NCBI RefSeq assembly: GCF_001625215.2
Contig: NC_030388.2
Span: 22,680,558-22,744,557, forward strand
DNA from: Daucus carota subsp. sativus
Lineage: Eukaryota; Streptophyta; Magnoliopsida; Apiales; Apiaceae
Length of the DNA stretch: 64,000 bases
Direction: 5' to 3'
Part shown: positions 24,217 to 35,860 of the stretch, in pieces
Layout: each line of letters opens with the position of its first letter
Numbering within the stretch: the stretch's first letter is position 1
Translations under genes and position numbers: made by a program
Notes under the pieces: model-generated
Told to the model about the DNA's origin: nothing
Database searches by the model: none
Seen by the model: only the letters and a program-made list of their open reading frames with translations

Positions 24217-25146
24217 TGTTCTTTAAGATGCTTCACTTGAAATTTTCCCAGAGGCAACCAAATTTTAGAGGATATGCATATGGATATGTAATTTTCAAGA
24301 GTTGTGTACATTATAATATAATTTTCGGAAACATAATGTGAATCAATGCTTTCATCCATCTGTTTTACAAGTCCAGTTACTTTTCTTTTAATCTCCCAAG
24401 CCCCACTACTTCAATTTTGTTACTAAAATAAATATCAGTTAAGTAGTTAAGTAGTTAACTAATAACAAGAACATAGCTTATTGACAAAAACCTGATACAT
24501 AAGCATCACACAGTGCCACAAAGATCTTATTCTATTAGACAACTTATAAGCTTCCTTCCACCAATGCTCGCTGACAGCCTGAGGAGAAGATGGTGGTGAT
24601 TAATGCATTACACCCGGAGTAACTTCCAGGACAGAATACACTTATCCAACAATGCAATTTACATAAATATTTAAAGGCCTCTCTGAGAACTGGTATTACA
24701 TATAATTAGAGGTCAGTTTTTTAAGTAAAATCCACAAATATTGAGTAGTAGCAGGTTCAAAATTTGCTCACATGTAAATAATAGGCCAAGTGGCGGATTA
24801 ACAATTGGTCAGCTATTTCCTATAAAATGGTTCTTGTGGATAGAGAGATTTTTAGTTGTGTTGCAAACAAGGACAACCATCTTTACGTGTACATGTACTT
24901 ATTGAATTCAAAATCTCTATCACAACTTAAGAATCATAGCTATGCACAAACAACCCTTCAATCCAAATCAGCTTCAGATTTCTTAATCACCTTCTCACAC
25001 AAATCTTTTAATTTGTAGTAAGTTTGGCTGTGGTAGATGTTTGTGATGATTGATGACAGTGTCCTCTTACGCATGAAACACCTAAATTTGCAATTTGGAG
25101 TTTGTGAAGGCTGATAAGTCATTCATACGAAGCAACCAACACAGTT
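24217..25146. other. Spacer 3' of gene 4
   Basis: Presumed 3' UTR of gene 4, then AT-rich spacer. No supported gene; the 63-residue frame at 24827-25018 is not recognisable. Confidence 0.3.
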
Positions 25147-25275
25147 TTGCCTTCTTCCAGAATGAAAATAAGAAAAATTTAAAAGATTGATTGCATCTCT
25201 GCTGAAACAAGTAAATAACCAAATTGAGGCCTCGCTATTGACCTATCTAGATCAGCAACACTTAAAATGTTAAGA
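25147..25275 (+). pseudogene. DUF241 gene fragment
   Basis: AAAAGATTGATTGCATCTCT, then GAAACAAGTAAATAA, TTGAGGC and TAGATCAGCAACACT, match the central part of gene 4 (23778-23860: AAAAGATTGATTGCATCTTT, GAAACAAATAAAAAA, ATGAGGC, CAGATCAGAAACACT) in order. A stretch of some 40 bases before it is weakly similar. The frame is broken and the flanks do not continue the match, so only a piece of a copy remains. Confidence 0.65.
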
Positions 25276-25676
25276 TCAATTAGTTTTGAGAGCATCACAG
25301 TGCTGGAGAAGAAATCAAAAAGACTGAATGCGTATTTAAAGCATATAAGGAACCATTATTGGATTATTCCGCAGAAGTTAATAGCAGTAGCATACAAATA
25401 ATTCCAGTACAACCAACTGGACAGCATACAACACCTCGACAAATTATTCAGGATTGCACTGTCCATTTCTCTAATTTGCTCGACTATAAAGGATCAGTGA
25501 ACTTATAACCGAGTAAAACGAATACATAATCATGTACTTTAGATTATTGGAAGCCATTCTGTGCAAAAAATATAACTGGCACGATAGATTATTGGAAGCC
25601 ATTATGTGCAAAATAAAGCCAGGATGAATTTATAGGCATGGATCAATTAAGCAATGTGAGGAAATCAAGTCCAAAA

Positions 25677-25760
25677 TGTCAGAAGTGGGATTTGAACCCA
25701 CGCCCTCTCTCGAAGACCAGAACTTGAGTCTGGCGCCTTAGACCACTCGGCCATCCTGAC
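25677..25760 (-). tRNA. tRNA-Leu (CAA)
   Basis: On the minus strand the 84-nt sequence begins GTCAGGATGGCCGAGTGG and ends CCCACTTCTGACA. It folds into a type II tRNA. The A box (TGGCCGAGTGG) and the B box (GGTTCAAATCC) are intact. The anticodon stem CCAGA/TCTGG encloses CTCAAGT, so the anticodon is CAA. A long variable arm, as in leucine tRNAs, follows. There is no intron and no encoded CCA, as expected for a nuclear tRNA gene. Acceptor pairing GTCAGGA/TTCTGAC has one G-T wobble. Confidence 0.95.
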
Positions 25761-26852
25761 AATGTTGAAATATTATGCTCTACTAGCTACTTGACTCCTG
25801 ACTAGTTGCTTGAAAACTAGTAGGACAAAGATATGTAATAATATCACAAGCATAATAAAGCAAAGACTATCTCCCTGTTTGTCAAGATATACTTATGTTC
25901 TCTACATATGCAAAAATCTGCAGTATCAGTGTATTACAGTGTACTAACGTCTATGATAAAAGAGAAAAAATATAACCATCAATGAGTCTGCTTTGTATAA
26001 TGCAGAGTTAATCGCCATTCTGATAACTAGGATACAGTTATAAGTTGTTGCTAAAAGACAATTCCTGCGAAAACCACATTTTTATATACTAATTTATCTT
26101 AGTTTGACCTTATTGTAGGTAACAAATTTGGCTGAAACTCTCAGGATTCTTGGAAACAAAAGAAGCAAAGCTACTCATTCACAGATGCTGAAGGTACCAC
26201 CAGTAGTAGAAGTAGATGGGAGGTTCATGCATAAAAGCAGGGCATTAGTGATAGTTTGTAGTAATAATTGGCATAATCAGTGAGTAATCAGTGAAATAAG
26301 AGTTGCAAAGTTCAGGTTGTGTTCCAGGAAATTAGATGCTGCAGAAAATAATCTGAATTTAATAATTTTAGAGATGTAGCAATCCTTTTAATTTATAAAT
26401 CGGTTACAACTCAGATTTCTTAACTGACATTTTTCTCGGTGTATTTGTTCTTTTACATATAGCGCGGTAAGTGAGAATTGAAATCTAGACCTCTTTTACC
26501 AGTAGGAGCAACTCTGCCACCGCTGAGCCTGTCCTAATTCTTTTGTAACTCAGTTTTTCATAATATAAACATCAAAATCCTATCGAAAATTAGCGTGAAG
26601 GAAATGCTGGAGTAACTTAATCTAAAAAAATTAACATGCAAGACAGGTGCATGAGCACTGATTAATGATTTTTGGGCTTAGCTTCCTTGATAAATTAAGA
26701 TTGAGCTGAACGTTTAATATAAATATTTGCAGCAGGAGTCGAAATCAGAAGTATTTTAACTGTACTCTTCTTATATCATATTTTTGTACAAGCAGATTCT
26801 GTAAACAAGTATAATCCTATGACCCCTAGAGAATAAGGGGGTGATTGAGAAA
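25761..26852. other. Spacer between the tRNA and DUF241 gene 5
   Basis: AT-rich sequence that includes the presumed 3' UTR of gene 5. Nothing else is supported. Confidence 0.3.
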
Positions 26853-27758
26853 CTAGCAAGTAAGAACATTAAGGAGAGACACTCTATACTGGATAAGTCG
26901 CCTAATTGCAGCGTCTATTCCAGACTCGAGTCCATCAATGCTGACTGCAAGTGCCTCTAACTTATTTTGTACAGTTCGAACTTCATCTGTAACACCAGTA
27001 CCTCGAGCATGTGCACTAAGGCTGCAAAGGGCAACATCAACTCTCCCTACTTCGTTATTGATCTTCTTTCCCTTCTCAATAACGACTAAACCTACTGGCA
27101 TCAGTTTGGAGATCAAGGAGCATCCTCCAAGCTTGGTTTTCAAAAGGGATGGTGTGGACAAAAACAATAAGAGATGTCGAAAAATTACATTTGTAATACT
27201 GCTTAGTTCTCTAAGCACTCTGATCACCATCAACAAATGAGGATCTAATTCTAATAGAGGCAAAAACACAAATTTGCCTTCGGCTCTCTTTAGTAATCTA
27301 ATACACTTCAAAGCATCCTTCTTTGCCTTCTTCCTGAAGGTGGTGTATGCATTTACATCTTGTTGGATGGAACCTCCACCTCTTCTACGCAAAGATGACT
27401 GAAGTCCTTGCACATGTTCTTTCATCTTCGACAACAAATCTTTAGCACAGCTACCCGCATCAAGAAGAGTCACTGAACCTTCAAGTGCCTCTTCAAAAAC
27501 TTTACTATCTTGATGGTGTAAAATGGATTCTTGAGTGCGGCTAGTCTGAAGAAGCTCCTCGACACTATTGTACAGCTCAGCTAGCCCAACCAGACCTTTT
27601 AGGATAGTCTGGCCACTAATCGATTCTTCCAAGGATGGCAATGAGGCTTCCCAAATTTTAAGCTTGTCAAACTCTGTATCAACTTTGAGGGAAGTAGGGT
27701 GCAATCTAGAGGGCAAGCTAATGGACCTCACTGGGTGCAACCCAAAGGAGCAATTCAT
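26853..27758 (-). CDS. DUF241 family protein, array gene 5 (most diverged)
   Basis: An intronless 301-residue protein starting MNCSFGLHPVRSISLPSRLHP. It keeps the family plan: ELYNSVEELLQTSRTQESIL, LEGSVTLLDAGSCAKDLLSKMKEH, SSLRRRGGGSIQQD, YTTFRKKAKKDALKC, VIRVLRELSSITNVIFRHLLLFL, and the C-terminus AIRRLIQYRVSLLNVLTC. The usual LLDICG is LLDAGS here, and KKGD is replaced by a Gly run, so it is the outlier of the array and may be the older copy. It is full length and has its own TATA box. Function is unknown for the family. Confidence 0.93.
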   Translation of the reverse strand: MNCSFGLHPVRSISLPSRLHPTSLKVDTEFDKLKIWEASLPSLEESISGQTILKGLVGLAELYNSVEELLQTSRTQESILHHQDSKVFEEALEGSVTLLDAGSCAKDLLSKMKEHVQGLQSSLRRRGGGSIQQDVNAYTTFRKKAKKDALKCIRLLKRAEGKFVFLPLLELDPHLLMVIRVLRELSSITNVIFRHLLLFLSTPSLLKTKLGGCSLISKLMPVGLVVIEKGKKINNEVGRVDVALCSLSAHARGTGVTDEVRTVQNKLEALAVSIDGLESGIDAAIRRLIQYRVSLLNVLTC

Positions 27759-27837
27759 GGTCTAGTGTTTGTTTTTCACAAATGGTTACAAGTACTCTGT
27801 GTCTGAGATATGTCGGAATGCAAATTAAGGATCAATC

Positions 27838-27845
27838 TATATATA
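27838..27845 (-). promoter_or_regulatory. TATA box of DUF241 gene 5
   Basis: CTATATATAG about 80 bases upstream of the start codon at 27758, a spacing similar to the other array genes. Confidence 0.6.
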
Positions 27846-29811
27846 GAAGACACAACAAAAGCAAGCTAGAGAATCAAGTTAAACAACTTCCATGTGAGGC
27901 CAAATTGAGTGTACCTACTGGTTTAATGAACTTGTAACAAATTTGGAGTACAACAAAATTCTTTAATCTTTTCTCTAATTGTGGTCATTAAATGAACAAC
28001 GCTCATCCCTGATTATCTTTCATTATCCACCCACCGATGTATGTAGAATTGATATAAAAATTAACCATTAGTTCGGATTTCTGCCTACATGCCCAACTTC
28101 TCCCCATGATCAATTCACAATCTACTACAGAATATTCCTTAATAAAATACACCAATTGAGCAATGATAAATCACTGACCCTGCTGATAATAGCCTTGTTA
28201 CAAAGAATCACAGAGGTGCATAGAGGAGTAGGTAATATAATTTCGACAAGGTTACGACAAGAAATAGTAGCTTAAAAAAAGTTCTTAGGTCGTACAACCC
28301 TAGGATTTAGGGACGCCACATCAAGTAAAATTAAACAGGATCAGAAAATTATGCCTATGGTTATTTTAAAATGCCATTTTAATAATGTTGGCTGGCATGT
28401 TTAGGAGACAAGGAGGCATAAGCCATTATCATTTCCTTGTCAAATGGCAAATACAGTTTAATAATAAACCTGCATCTTAGAATTGAGAATGTGACCTCAT
28501 TGGTTAGGGGAGGTGGAATGACTGACACATAAACATAAGATCGGCACTTCTGTGTATAAGACATGTTACTTACATATGGTTCAGAGGGTCCATAACTTAG
28601 CATGAATCTCGAAAATTGATATATGTTTTACTGAAATTGAGGCTAGTTTCAGACCACAATCATGAACGGAGACAGCATATTCTTTGGCCTTTTCTTGCCT
28701 GTAAAAAATTGAGACTAGAGATTTTTAGAAGTCTTTGAATGAACATTTAGGTATTGAAACAATATATGTAAGAGAATTATATAATGCATGTTTAGTAGAC
28801 AAGGAGACATAGTATAAGGTTTTTATAAGGTCGGGTAACTTGGAAATTGGAGTGAGTCACATAAAAAAAATTCATGAAACGTTAAAACCATAATCTGCTG
28901 TTCAAGAATCCGGGGAAATCGAATGACAAAAATGATTAACACAACATGGGCAACATTTTGTATTACTATGAGATGTACATTGAACTTGTAGTATTCATGT
29001 TTGCGTAAAATGTCTTCAGTTAAGCTGCTTGTCACATTGTCTGATAACATTGTGGACTAGTAGTTCTTGCATAGCAGAAAAGAAACGCAGGTTAAGACAT
29101 GTATTTAACGAATGATCAAGCAAACAATATTAAACATAATGATGCAAACCTATAATTATTTTATAGTCTAACTAAATAATGATGGCAAACTTCATTTTTT
29201 GATTTTTTTTTTCCTTTATTTCTCTATCGTCATCACTAATTCCACGTAACTACGTGAGTTACGTGATTATTTCTCTCAGACATTTGATTCCTCACAAGTG
29301 ATTCTTGCAACCATCTATCAACGATTTTTAAAGTTGATTGGACACTGAACGCGGATGAAGTGTCCCTTCCGTTCACACAAGATACCTCATAGATGGTTGA
29401 ATACTCAAATCAGCCGCTTGTCAGGAATCGAGACCCATCAGTTTTTTTTGTAGGTTTATATAATGCTCAACTTACCGGTTAGAGTCAGACTGAAATTTCA
29501 GAGTGCATCATATAATATAACCCAATCTCCAATGTCATGGCCGTCCCAACTCCCAACCCAACTTCAGAGTTCACCTTAAAGTTAAATTTTAATGACAAGC
29601 GTCACAAGCCCTCATATCATACTGGACCCTATTGCAACTATAGCAGTCCGAGAACCCAGTCAAGCCCAATGATGGACTCAATTGAATGCCAGGAGTTTTC
29701 TTTTTCTGAAGAAAAAAATGATACATTTAAAAACACCAAATTTAACTGCATATCACATATATGTTCAAATATTGCATGCTACATCAGTAAAACATGTAGA
29801 AAGAAAAATGT
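27846..29811. other. Spacer between the DUF241 array and the acyl-activating enzyme gene
   Basis: AT-rich with no supported gene. Two 26-bp imperfect direct copies of GCATGTTTAG-AGACAAGGAG-CATA stand at 28395-28420 and 28786-28811; their flanks do not match, so the significance is unclear. Open frames here are short and unrecognised. Confidence 0.35.
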
Positions 29812-32800
29812 TCAGATTCTGCATGTCCTGGTCTTCTCCCTCAGAACAAACTTCTGAATCTTTCCTGTTGAATTAACTGGTAAATCATACATAAAAACCA
29901 TCTGAGGGACCATGTGAAGGGGCAGTAGTTCCCTGCAATACTTGATAATCTCTTCACCACTCACATTATCATCATATTCATCCCTTAACTTTACAAAAGC
30001 ACAAGGTGTCTCACCATTGACACTGTCAGGCCTTGCCACAACCGCAGCTTCGAGAACCATAGGATGATTTAACAAGACAGCTTCAATTTCAAGTGTCCCT
30101 ATGATTTCTTTCCTAAACTTTATCACATCCACTGCGCGATCCTTCACCTGTATACAACCATCAGGGAGTCTAGTGCCAAGGTCCCCGGTTCTGTACCACC
30201 CATCTTCAAAAGCCTTTCTAGTCATATCCGAATCTCCGAGGTAACCGGACATCATAGTATTGCTCCTAAACATCACTTCCCCAATGGTTCTTCCATCAGA
30301 TGGTACACTTTTCATTGTTACTGAGTCTTTGACATCAACTTCTTCCATGATTCCTTGTCTAAACTTTAGGCTTATTGTTGACATACTCAACTCTGCATTG
30401 GACAACTTATTAACAATCACGGGTCCGAGAGCCTCTGTCATTCCATATCCATACGTGATGTTAAATCCCAATTCTTGAACTCTGGACAAAATTTCAATTG
30501 CTGGCAGTGCTCCAGCAATTACTGCTTCCACTTTGTAGGCATTTTTCCGCGTATAGTTAGCTGGCGCCTCTGCAATCTTGTTCAGGATTGATGGCGCCCC
30601 GCATAAATGCGTTACTTGATGAAGCTCTATAGCATCAAAAATGACTTCTGTTGTGACATTTCGGGTGCAAATATTCGTGCCACCTAGCGCAGCCATTGCC
30701 CAAGGTAAGCACCAACCATTGCAGCGAAACATGTCAACTGTCCATAAGAACACCGGAAATTTTCTCATCTCAAATCGAAAAATTGCAGCCAGAGTATTGA
30801 GATAGGTTGCTCTGTGGCTGTAGATTACTCCCTTAGGCTTCCCTGTTGAGCCAGAAGTGTAACTCACTGATATGGGATCAATTTCGTTCTTCGGTTTAAC
30901 TACTTGAAAATCATTTTGGCCCATAGCAAACAGGGAACTATAATTTAGGCAACCATTAGGAAGTTTTTCGAAATGTGAAACTTCTTGATCCGAATCTGGT
31001 ATCAGAATTAGGATGGGGAGCTTGGTTTGTGCCAACGACAAAGTTTCGAATGCTGAATGCACAACTTCGACGAATTCAGAGTCTACGAAAATCACTTTGG
31101 CTTCCAGTTGCGTTAGTATTGAAGCCAACATTGTTGTGTCCAACTTTGTGTTAAGTGCAGAAAGCACACCTCCACTCATGGGAACTGCAAAATGTAACTC
31201 ATAGAGTGCTGGGATATTTGGTGCCACAGCTGCAACCTGTCAAATTTAACAAGATCTATACTTACAGTAACTCATTTAACGGTTTTTCTAGTCTGTGTCC
31301 ATAATCACACAATAATAACCGTTTTTTAGTTATGTGTCGGATTTCTAATGACAAGTGTCTTTGCCGAGGCAATTCGGGTTTGGTACAATTTTTGATGCCT
31401 AATTTGGAGTAATTAAGATGTCAAAGATGAAATGTTAGCTTTACACTTGCAAGTTGCAGGGAGATATTAATTTTGTACTCCCTTTGTCCTATTTAATTGT
31501 ATACATTTCTTTTCAACTGCTCGACACGCATTTCAATGCTTTTATAAAATATAGTTCTGTAACTTATTTTTGAAATTTTCTTTTTCTGAATAAAAATATA
31601 ACATCCAAACTTTAATTCAAAAAAAGAAAATTTTAAAAATAAATTACACAACTACACTTTACGGGAGCATTAAAGTCCGTGCCGCGTCCCGGTCCCCCAA
31701 TGTATACAATTCAAGGGGACGGAGGGAGTATTAGATAAACTCAACGGTGTATAAAGTCAAAATATAAAATAGTCTAAACTACTCAACTTCAAATTGTCAT
31801 TCCCTGAACTAGAATTAGGAAGCGTAAACAACGTTAAAGAAATAAAAAAGTCAGACCTCATATATTCCACAGATGTAATATTTGATGGCCGTCGTCATAG
31901 GTTTAGTCTGGAGTGTAAACGAATCTTAACCGACGAGTACTTTGGAAGGACAATCCCTCCATTGTTTTCCAGACAGGCAGAGCAGATTTTTTATTCGAAT
32001 AAAGATGTCTGAGCTCGAGCTCGTTAATTTTTTAAACTTGAATTTTTAAAAAATAAATCTGATTGTTCAGAAATAATTATTTTTTTAATATAAATACTTA
32101 TACGTTATAAATAGAATACATAAATATAAATATTACTTGAATATGTTATTTAACAAATATAAATGATATTTTTCAAATGAGCCGATCTCCACACACAGAA
32201 ATCATTATTCTCAAATGAGCCGACCATAGTCGGAAGAATGGGTCATAAATATCATCAAACAAATACTTAACTCATATTAGTACAATATAATGTGTTTTAA
32301 GTTAAGAATAAAGTTCATCCTTGAATATCTTCAAAATATTTTCATATTAACGAAGTTGATTGATCGGTATTCAAGTCGTATAAAGTTTAGACTAAATATC
32401 ATAATACATAAATTATCGTTTTTTGTTCTAATTTTATCGAAGTTGATAATTTATGTATGAGAGCTAAATCAAATATTCTTACATTTATATACAACTCGAT
32501 AATTCTCGAATTATCGAGAATTGATAGTTTAGTCTCGATATATGCAAGTTCAGTTTATATATAAGAACTTAATTATGAGAACTAAATCAAATACTCCTAC
32601 ACTTGTATATAACTCAATTAAATTGAGAGTTGATAATTTAGTCTTGATATATGAGAGCTCGATTCTAAATCATGTTCTTATGTATAGGAACTTAATTATG
32701 AGAACTAAATCAAATACTCCTACACTTGTATATAACTCAATTAAATTGGGAGTTGATAATTTAGTCTTGATATATGAGAGCTCGATTTTAAGTCATGTTC

Positions 32801-33473
32801 TCATTGCAAGTGAGTAATACTCCCTCCGTCCCTTTTTATCTGTCCATTTTGGAAAGAAAAACACATACCAAGGAATACTTAATTGTATAAACTTTTTCAT
32901 TAAATACCTCTAATTAATATCTTGAAAATGGTGGAATACCCCTACTTTATGTCTTGAAAACATGAATTCAACCAAGTTTTAAATAAGTCAAGTCTTGAAA
33001 ATTGAAATTATGGAGATATATTTGAAAAACTATCATTAAATTAGTTTTGAAAGTATAAATGGACAAATAAATAAGGACAAATCACTTCAAGATAAAACAT
33101 ATCACTTCAAGATTTCGAGGAGAGTTAAAGCTTAAATTTACGAGAATAATCAAAGCAAACTAACGTCGAACTTTGTCCTTCATTAACGAGCAACAAAGTA
33201 CTGAAGCCTTGAAAAACATGTAACGGCAATCAATTAGTAGAAGCTAATTAAGGAAATGAGAAAACTTACAACATCACCACGGTTAACTCCCAAAACATGT
33301 AGAGCAGACGCGATCTTGAGGCATCTTTGACGCGTTTCACGCCACGAAAATTTAGTGTTTCGATAAACGATAGAGACCCTTTCGGCATGAACCAATGCTG
33401 CTTGTTCCAGGAAGTTGATCGGAGACAAAGGCATGATCATGTTGTTTGCTGAGCATTGAATCACACACTTCAT
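29812..33473 (-). CDS. Plant acyl-activating enzyme (AMP-dependent acyl-CoA synthetase, AAE1-12 clade type)
   Basis: Exon 1 33473-33270 and exon 2 31236-29812 join in phase (GDV then VAAVAPNIP across GT-AG) to give 542 residues, close to the usual 540-570. The family activates a carboxylic acid with ATP to an acyl-AMP and then an acyl-CoA. Visible: the N-terminal block PLSPINFLEQAALVHAERVS, the P-loop motif SYTSGSTGKPKG near residue 193, YGYGMTEA near 330, GWYRTGDLG, and the C-terminal PVNSTGKIQKF, whose first Lys is the adenylation lysine. One oddity is that the usual MFHCNGW reads MFRCNGW near residue 237. There is no SKL-type peroxisomal tail; the end is TRTCRI. The substrate cannot be inferred. 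The start at MKCVIQCS fits the family, but the frame is open 14 codons further. A TATA-like box lies near 34442, about 970 bases upstream, so an upstream noncoding exon is possible. Confidence 0.9.
31478..31728. mobile_element. Stowaway-type MITE in the acyl-activating enzyme intron
   Basis: Ends CTCCCTTTGTCCTATTTAAT and, inverted, CTCCCTCCGTCCCCTTGAAT, flanked by TA at 31476-31477 and 31729-31730. TA duplication with CTCCCTCCGT ends defines Tc1/mariner-derived Stowaway elements. About 250 bp with no coding capacity. Confidence 0.85.
32440..32816. repeat. 123-bp tandem repeat in the acyl-activating enzyme intron
   Basis: Two nearly identical 123-bp copies lie at 32571-32693 and 32694-32816 (AATTATGAGAACTAAATC ... 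TATGAGAGCTCGAT), differing at only a few positions. A third, degenerate copy precedes them from about 32440 (GAGAGCTAAATCAAATATTC). The period is divisible by three, so a frame stays open across both copies and gives a repetitive peptide; I regard that as an artefact. Confidence 0.85.
32820..33083. mobile_element. Stowaway-type MITE, degenerate right end
   Basis: Starts CTCCCTCCGTCCCTTTTTAT after a TA. The right side, AAATGGACAAATAAATAAGG, is the inverted partner of CCTTTTTATCTGTCCATTTT with several changes, and the last bases no longer match. It lies in the same intron as the other Stowaway copy. Confidence 0.7.
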
Positions 33474-35282
33474 TTTCTCAATCTTCTCGTCAATGGTAGC
33501 TACATATACATGCACAAACCATATAAAATATTAACCTGAGAAGCACTAACTCTTTTATATTCTAGAATTTACATTATATTATTAATATATCATACGATAG
33601 GATGAACTCTTGAAATACAGCGCAAAAACACAAGACCTGCGCTAATGGTTCATACTTGGTTATGACGTTTATTTTTGCCGTCATCCATTAATTGTCAGTT
33701 TTCTGTGACAAGTACGAATACGACTTAATATTAGGGGTGTACTTCATGAAATTCGAGTATATTTAATTGTGATTATTCAAATTCATTAAAATCTTTTGCT
33801 ATTCAATTAAGATTTTAAATTATGCTACAAAATATGGTGATATTTAATTGAGATTGTTTGAAATCAACTAAAATATGGTGATATTTAAGTGATATTTTTT
33901 GAAATCCCACCAAAATTCATGAAATTTGAAATATTATGCTTAAATCCTAAAGAATCTGCATAAACTCTACAACATTAAAATCCGCACAAAATCAAAATCA
34001 CATACAATACATTAAAATCTATAGATTAAAATCCTAATTAAATGCACCCCTCTTAACATTTCAAATATAAAATGTGAGAAATTCTTAAAAATACAGGAAC
34101 AATGAGGTAATTACGTAACATATTTAACAAAACTAGACCAAGCCACCCGTTAACAAAACAATCTACGAAGATGAAAAACAAATCAATGAAATACAATGTA
34201 TTAATGAAGACGGTAAAAGAAGTGTACCGTTCACTATAGTCAATTAGTCATAACCGTGTACAATCAACAAGGCATGAATGGCTGAATTGTCAGGCCTTCA
34301 AAAAACAAGTCCCGACTGCTAAATAGATTTTTGCCCACTTACACTATGATAGTGTGATCGTTGGAGCTAGTTTAGAGAAAAAGGAAAGAGTTTATGATTT
34401 GTGAGTTGCATACAGGAGTACCATCTTATGAGTTGTTCTTCTATTTATAAGACGAGAATAGGAAGTGTAACGGCTGCAGATTTAAATTGTTGTAACTCAG
34501 CCGTTATAAATTATTCAATTAATTCTCATCCGTTACAGAATATATATATCTTAATTCTCAACTGTTACAGAATATTTATAATTAATATATACTCACCTGA
34601 TAAATATACATATTAATTCTCGATTGTTACAAAATATTTAAATTCAGTTCTTAGCTGTTATATTTTTTGCTGTTGTAGATTATATGTTCTATGGTAGTTC
34701 ACTATTTTATTGGAGTTCTTGGAGTTCATATATGTTTTGCAAGTAAAATATAGCTTAAAATTTTGCAAAACATATTATTTTTCAAATAATGTTCTACAAA
34801 ATCACTATTATATTAAAAATATTGCGGATCTCATACATTTTACGAGTAGAAAGCAAAATATATTATTCTATAGAACATGTTTAGTTTGTAGACATACGTA
34901 TTTTACTTATAAATGTATGAGATTTGTAATATTTTATTAAAGTAATGATATTTATGAAATATCTTTTGCAAGATAACATTTTTTACAAGATATTTTATTT
35001 GTAGAACATCCCGAGAACTCCAATAAAATGGTGGACTCAATGGAACTCTATCCCCATACATATTTTGATAAATTTAATTTAATCAGATTCGACTGTTACA
35101 GAATATATATATAATATATTTAAATAATTCTGATTTTGAATTTCTTTTTTAGTTTATTCAATTATATTTATATTAATTAATCAATTAAATAAGCAAATAA
35201 CAAAAATTTCTCGCCAGATCGCCTCACGTATGCAAGATATTCACACAAATGACCCCGAGTCGAGATGTGGCATGGCAATGTG
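33474..35282. other. Upstream region of the acyl-activating enzyme gene
   Basis: AT-rich. A TATA-like TTATAAATAG (minus strand) sits at 34442-34449. No other feature is supported. Confidence 0.3.
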
Positions 35283-35860
35283 ACTACAGGTGGCAATCGT
35301 TTTGTTTCGTATACTTTCGTTTCGTGTAATTTCGTGTTTCGTGTACTCGAAGGTGAAACCCGTATCCGCCCGTTATTAATTTCGTGTACCTAATTTGAAA
35401 CCCGTATCCGATCCGAATCGTTTCGTATATATTTCGTGTACTTTTCGTGTATATTATATATAAAAATATTAATATATTTTTTCATCAAAAAATGGATTTA
35501 ATATATATTTTCCTTTATAAATTTATTAAATGTGGATGATATATTTATTTACAATTCTCTATAAATTTGTTAATGTATCTACAATATATATCCACACATA
35601 CATATAAATATATACTTTTTACTCAATTATATATTTAATATATCATAACATATATATAATAAATATTATCTACAAATATTTCGTGTACTTTCGTGTATTT
35701 CGTGTACCCCAGATGAAAACCCATATCCGACACGAAATCTATCATGTAATTTCGTGTTCGTGTATTTTTGTGTTTCGTGTATCAAAAATTGAAACCCATA
35801 TCCATTTTTTTCGTGTCGTTTCGTTTCGTTTCATGTTAGCGTGTCACGTGTCAAATTCAC
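35283..35860. repeat. TTTCGTGT-rich repetitive element, unclassified
   Basis: Many degenerate repetitions of TTTCGTGT, GTGTACTTTCGTG and GAAACCCGTATCCG fill about 580 bp around an AT-rich centre. It starts near CAGGTGGCAATCG. Another stretch with GGTGACAAT and ATTGCC at its ends and GGTCGTGTTCGTGTC inside (55508-55740) looks like a relative. Such repetitive elements are common in plant genomes and are probably non-autonomous transposons; the ends are not sharp enough to name a class. Confidence 0.45.

Noticed and set aside
28395-28811. 26-bp direct repeats as the ends of a mobile element
   Set aside because: They are direct, not inverted, with no target duplication and no coding or structured interior.
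31794-32012. 72-residue frame in the acyl-activating enzyme intron
   Set aside because: No recognisable family; it lies between a MITE and a tandem repeat within an intron.
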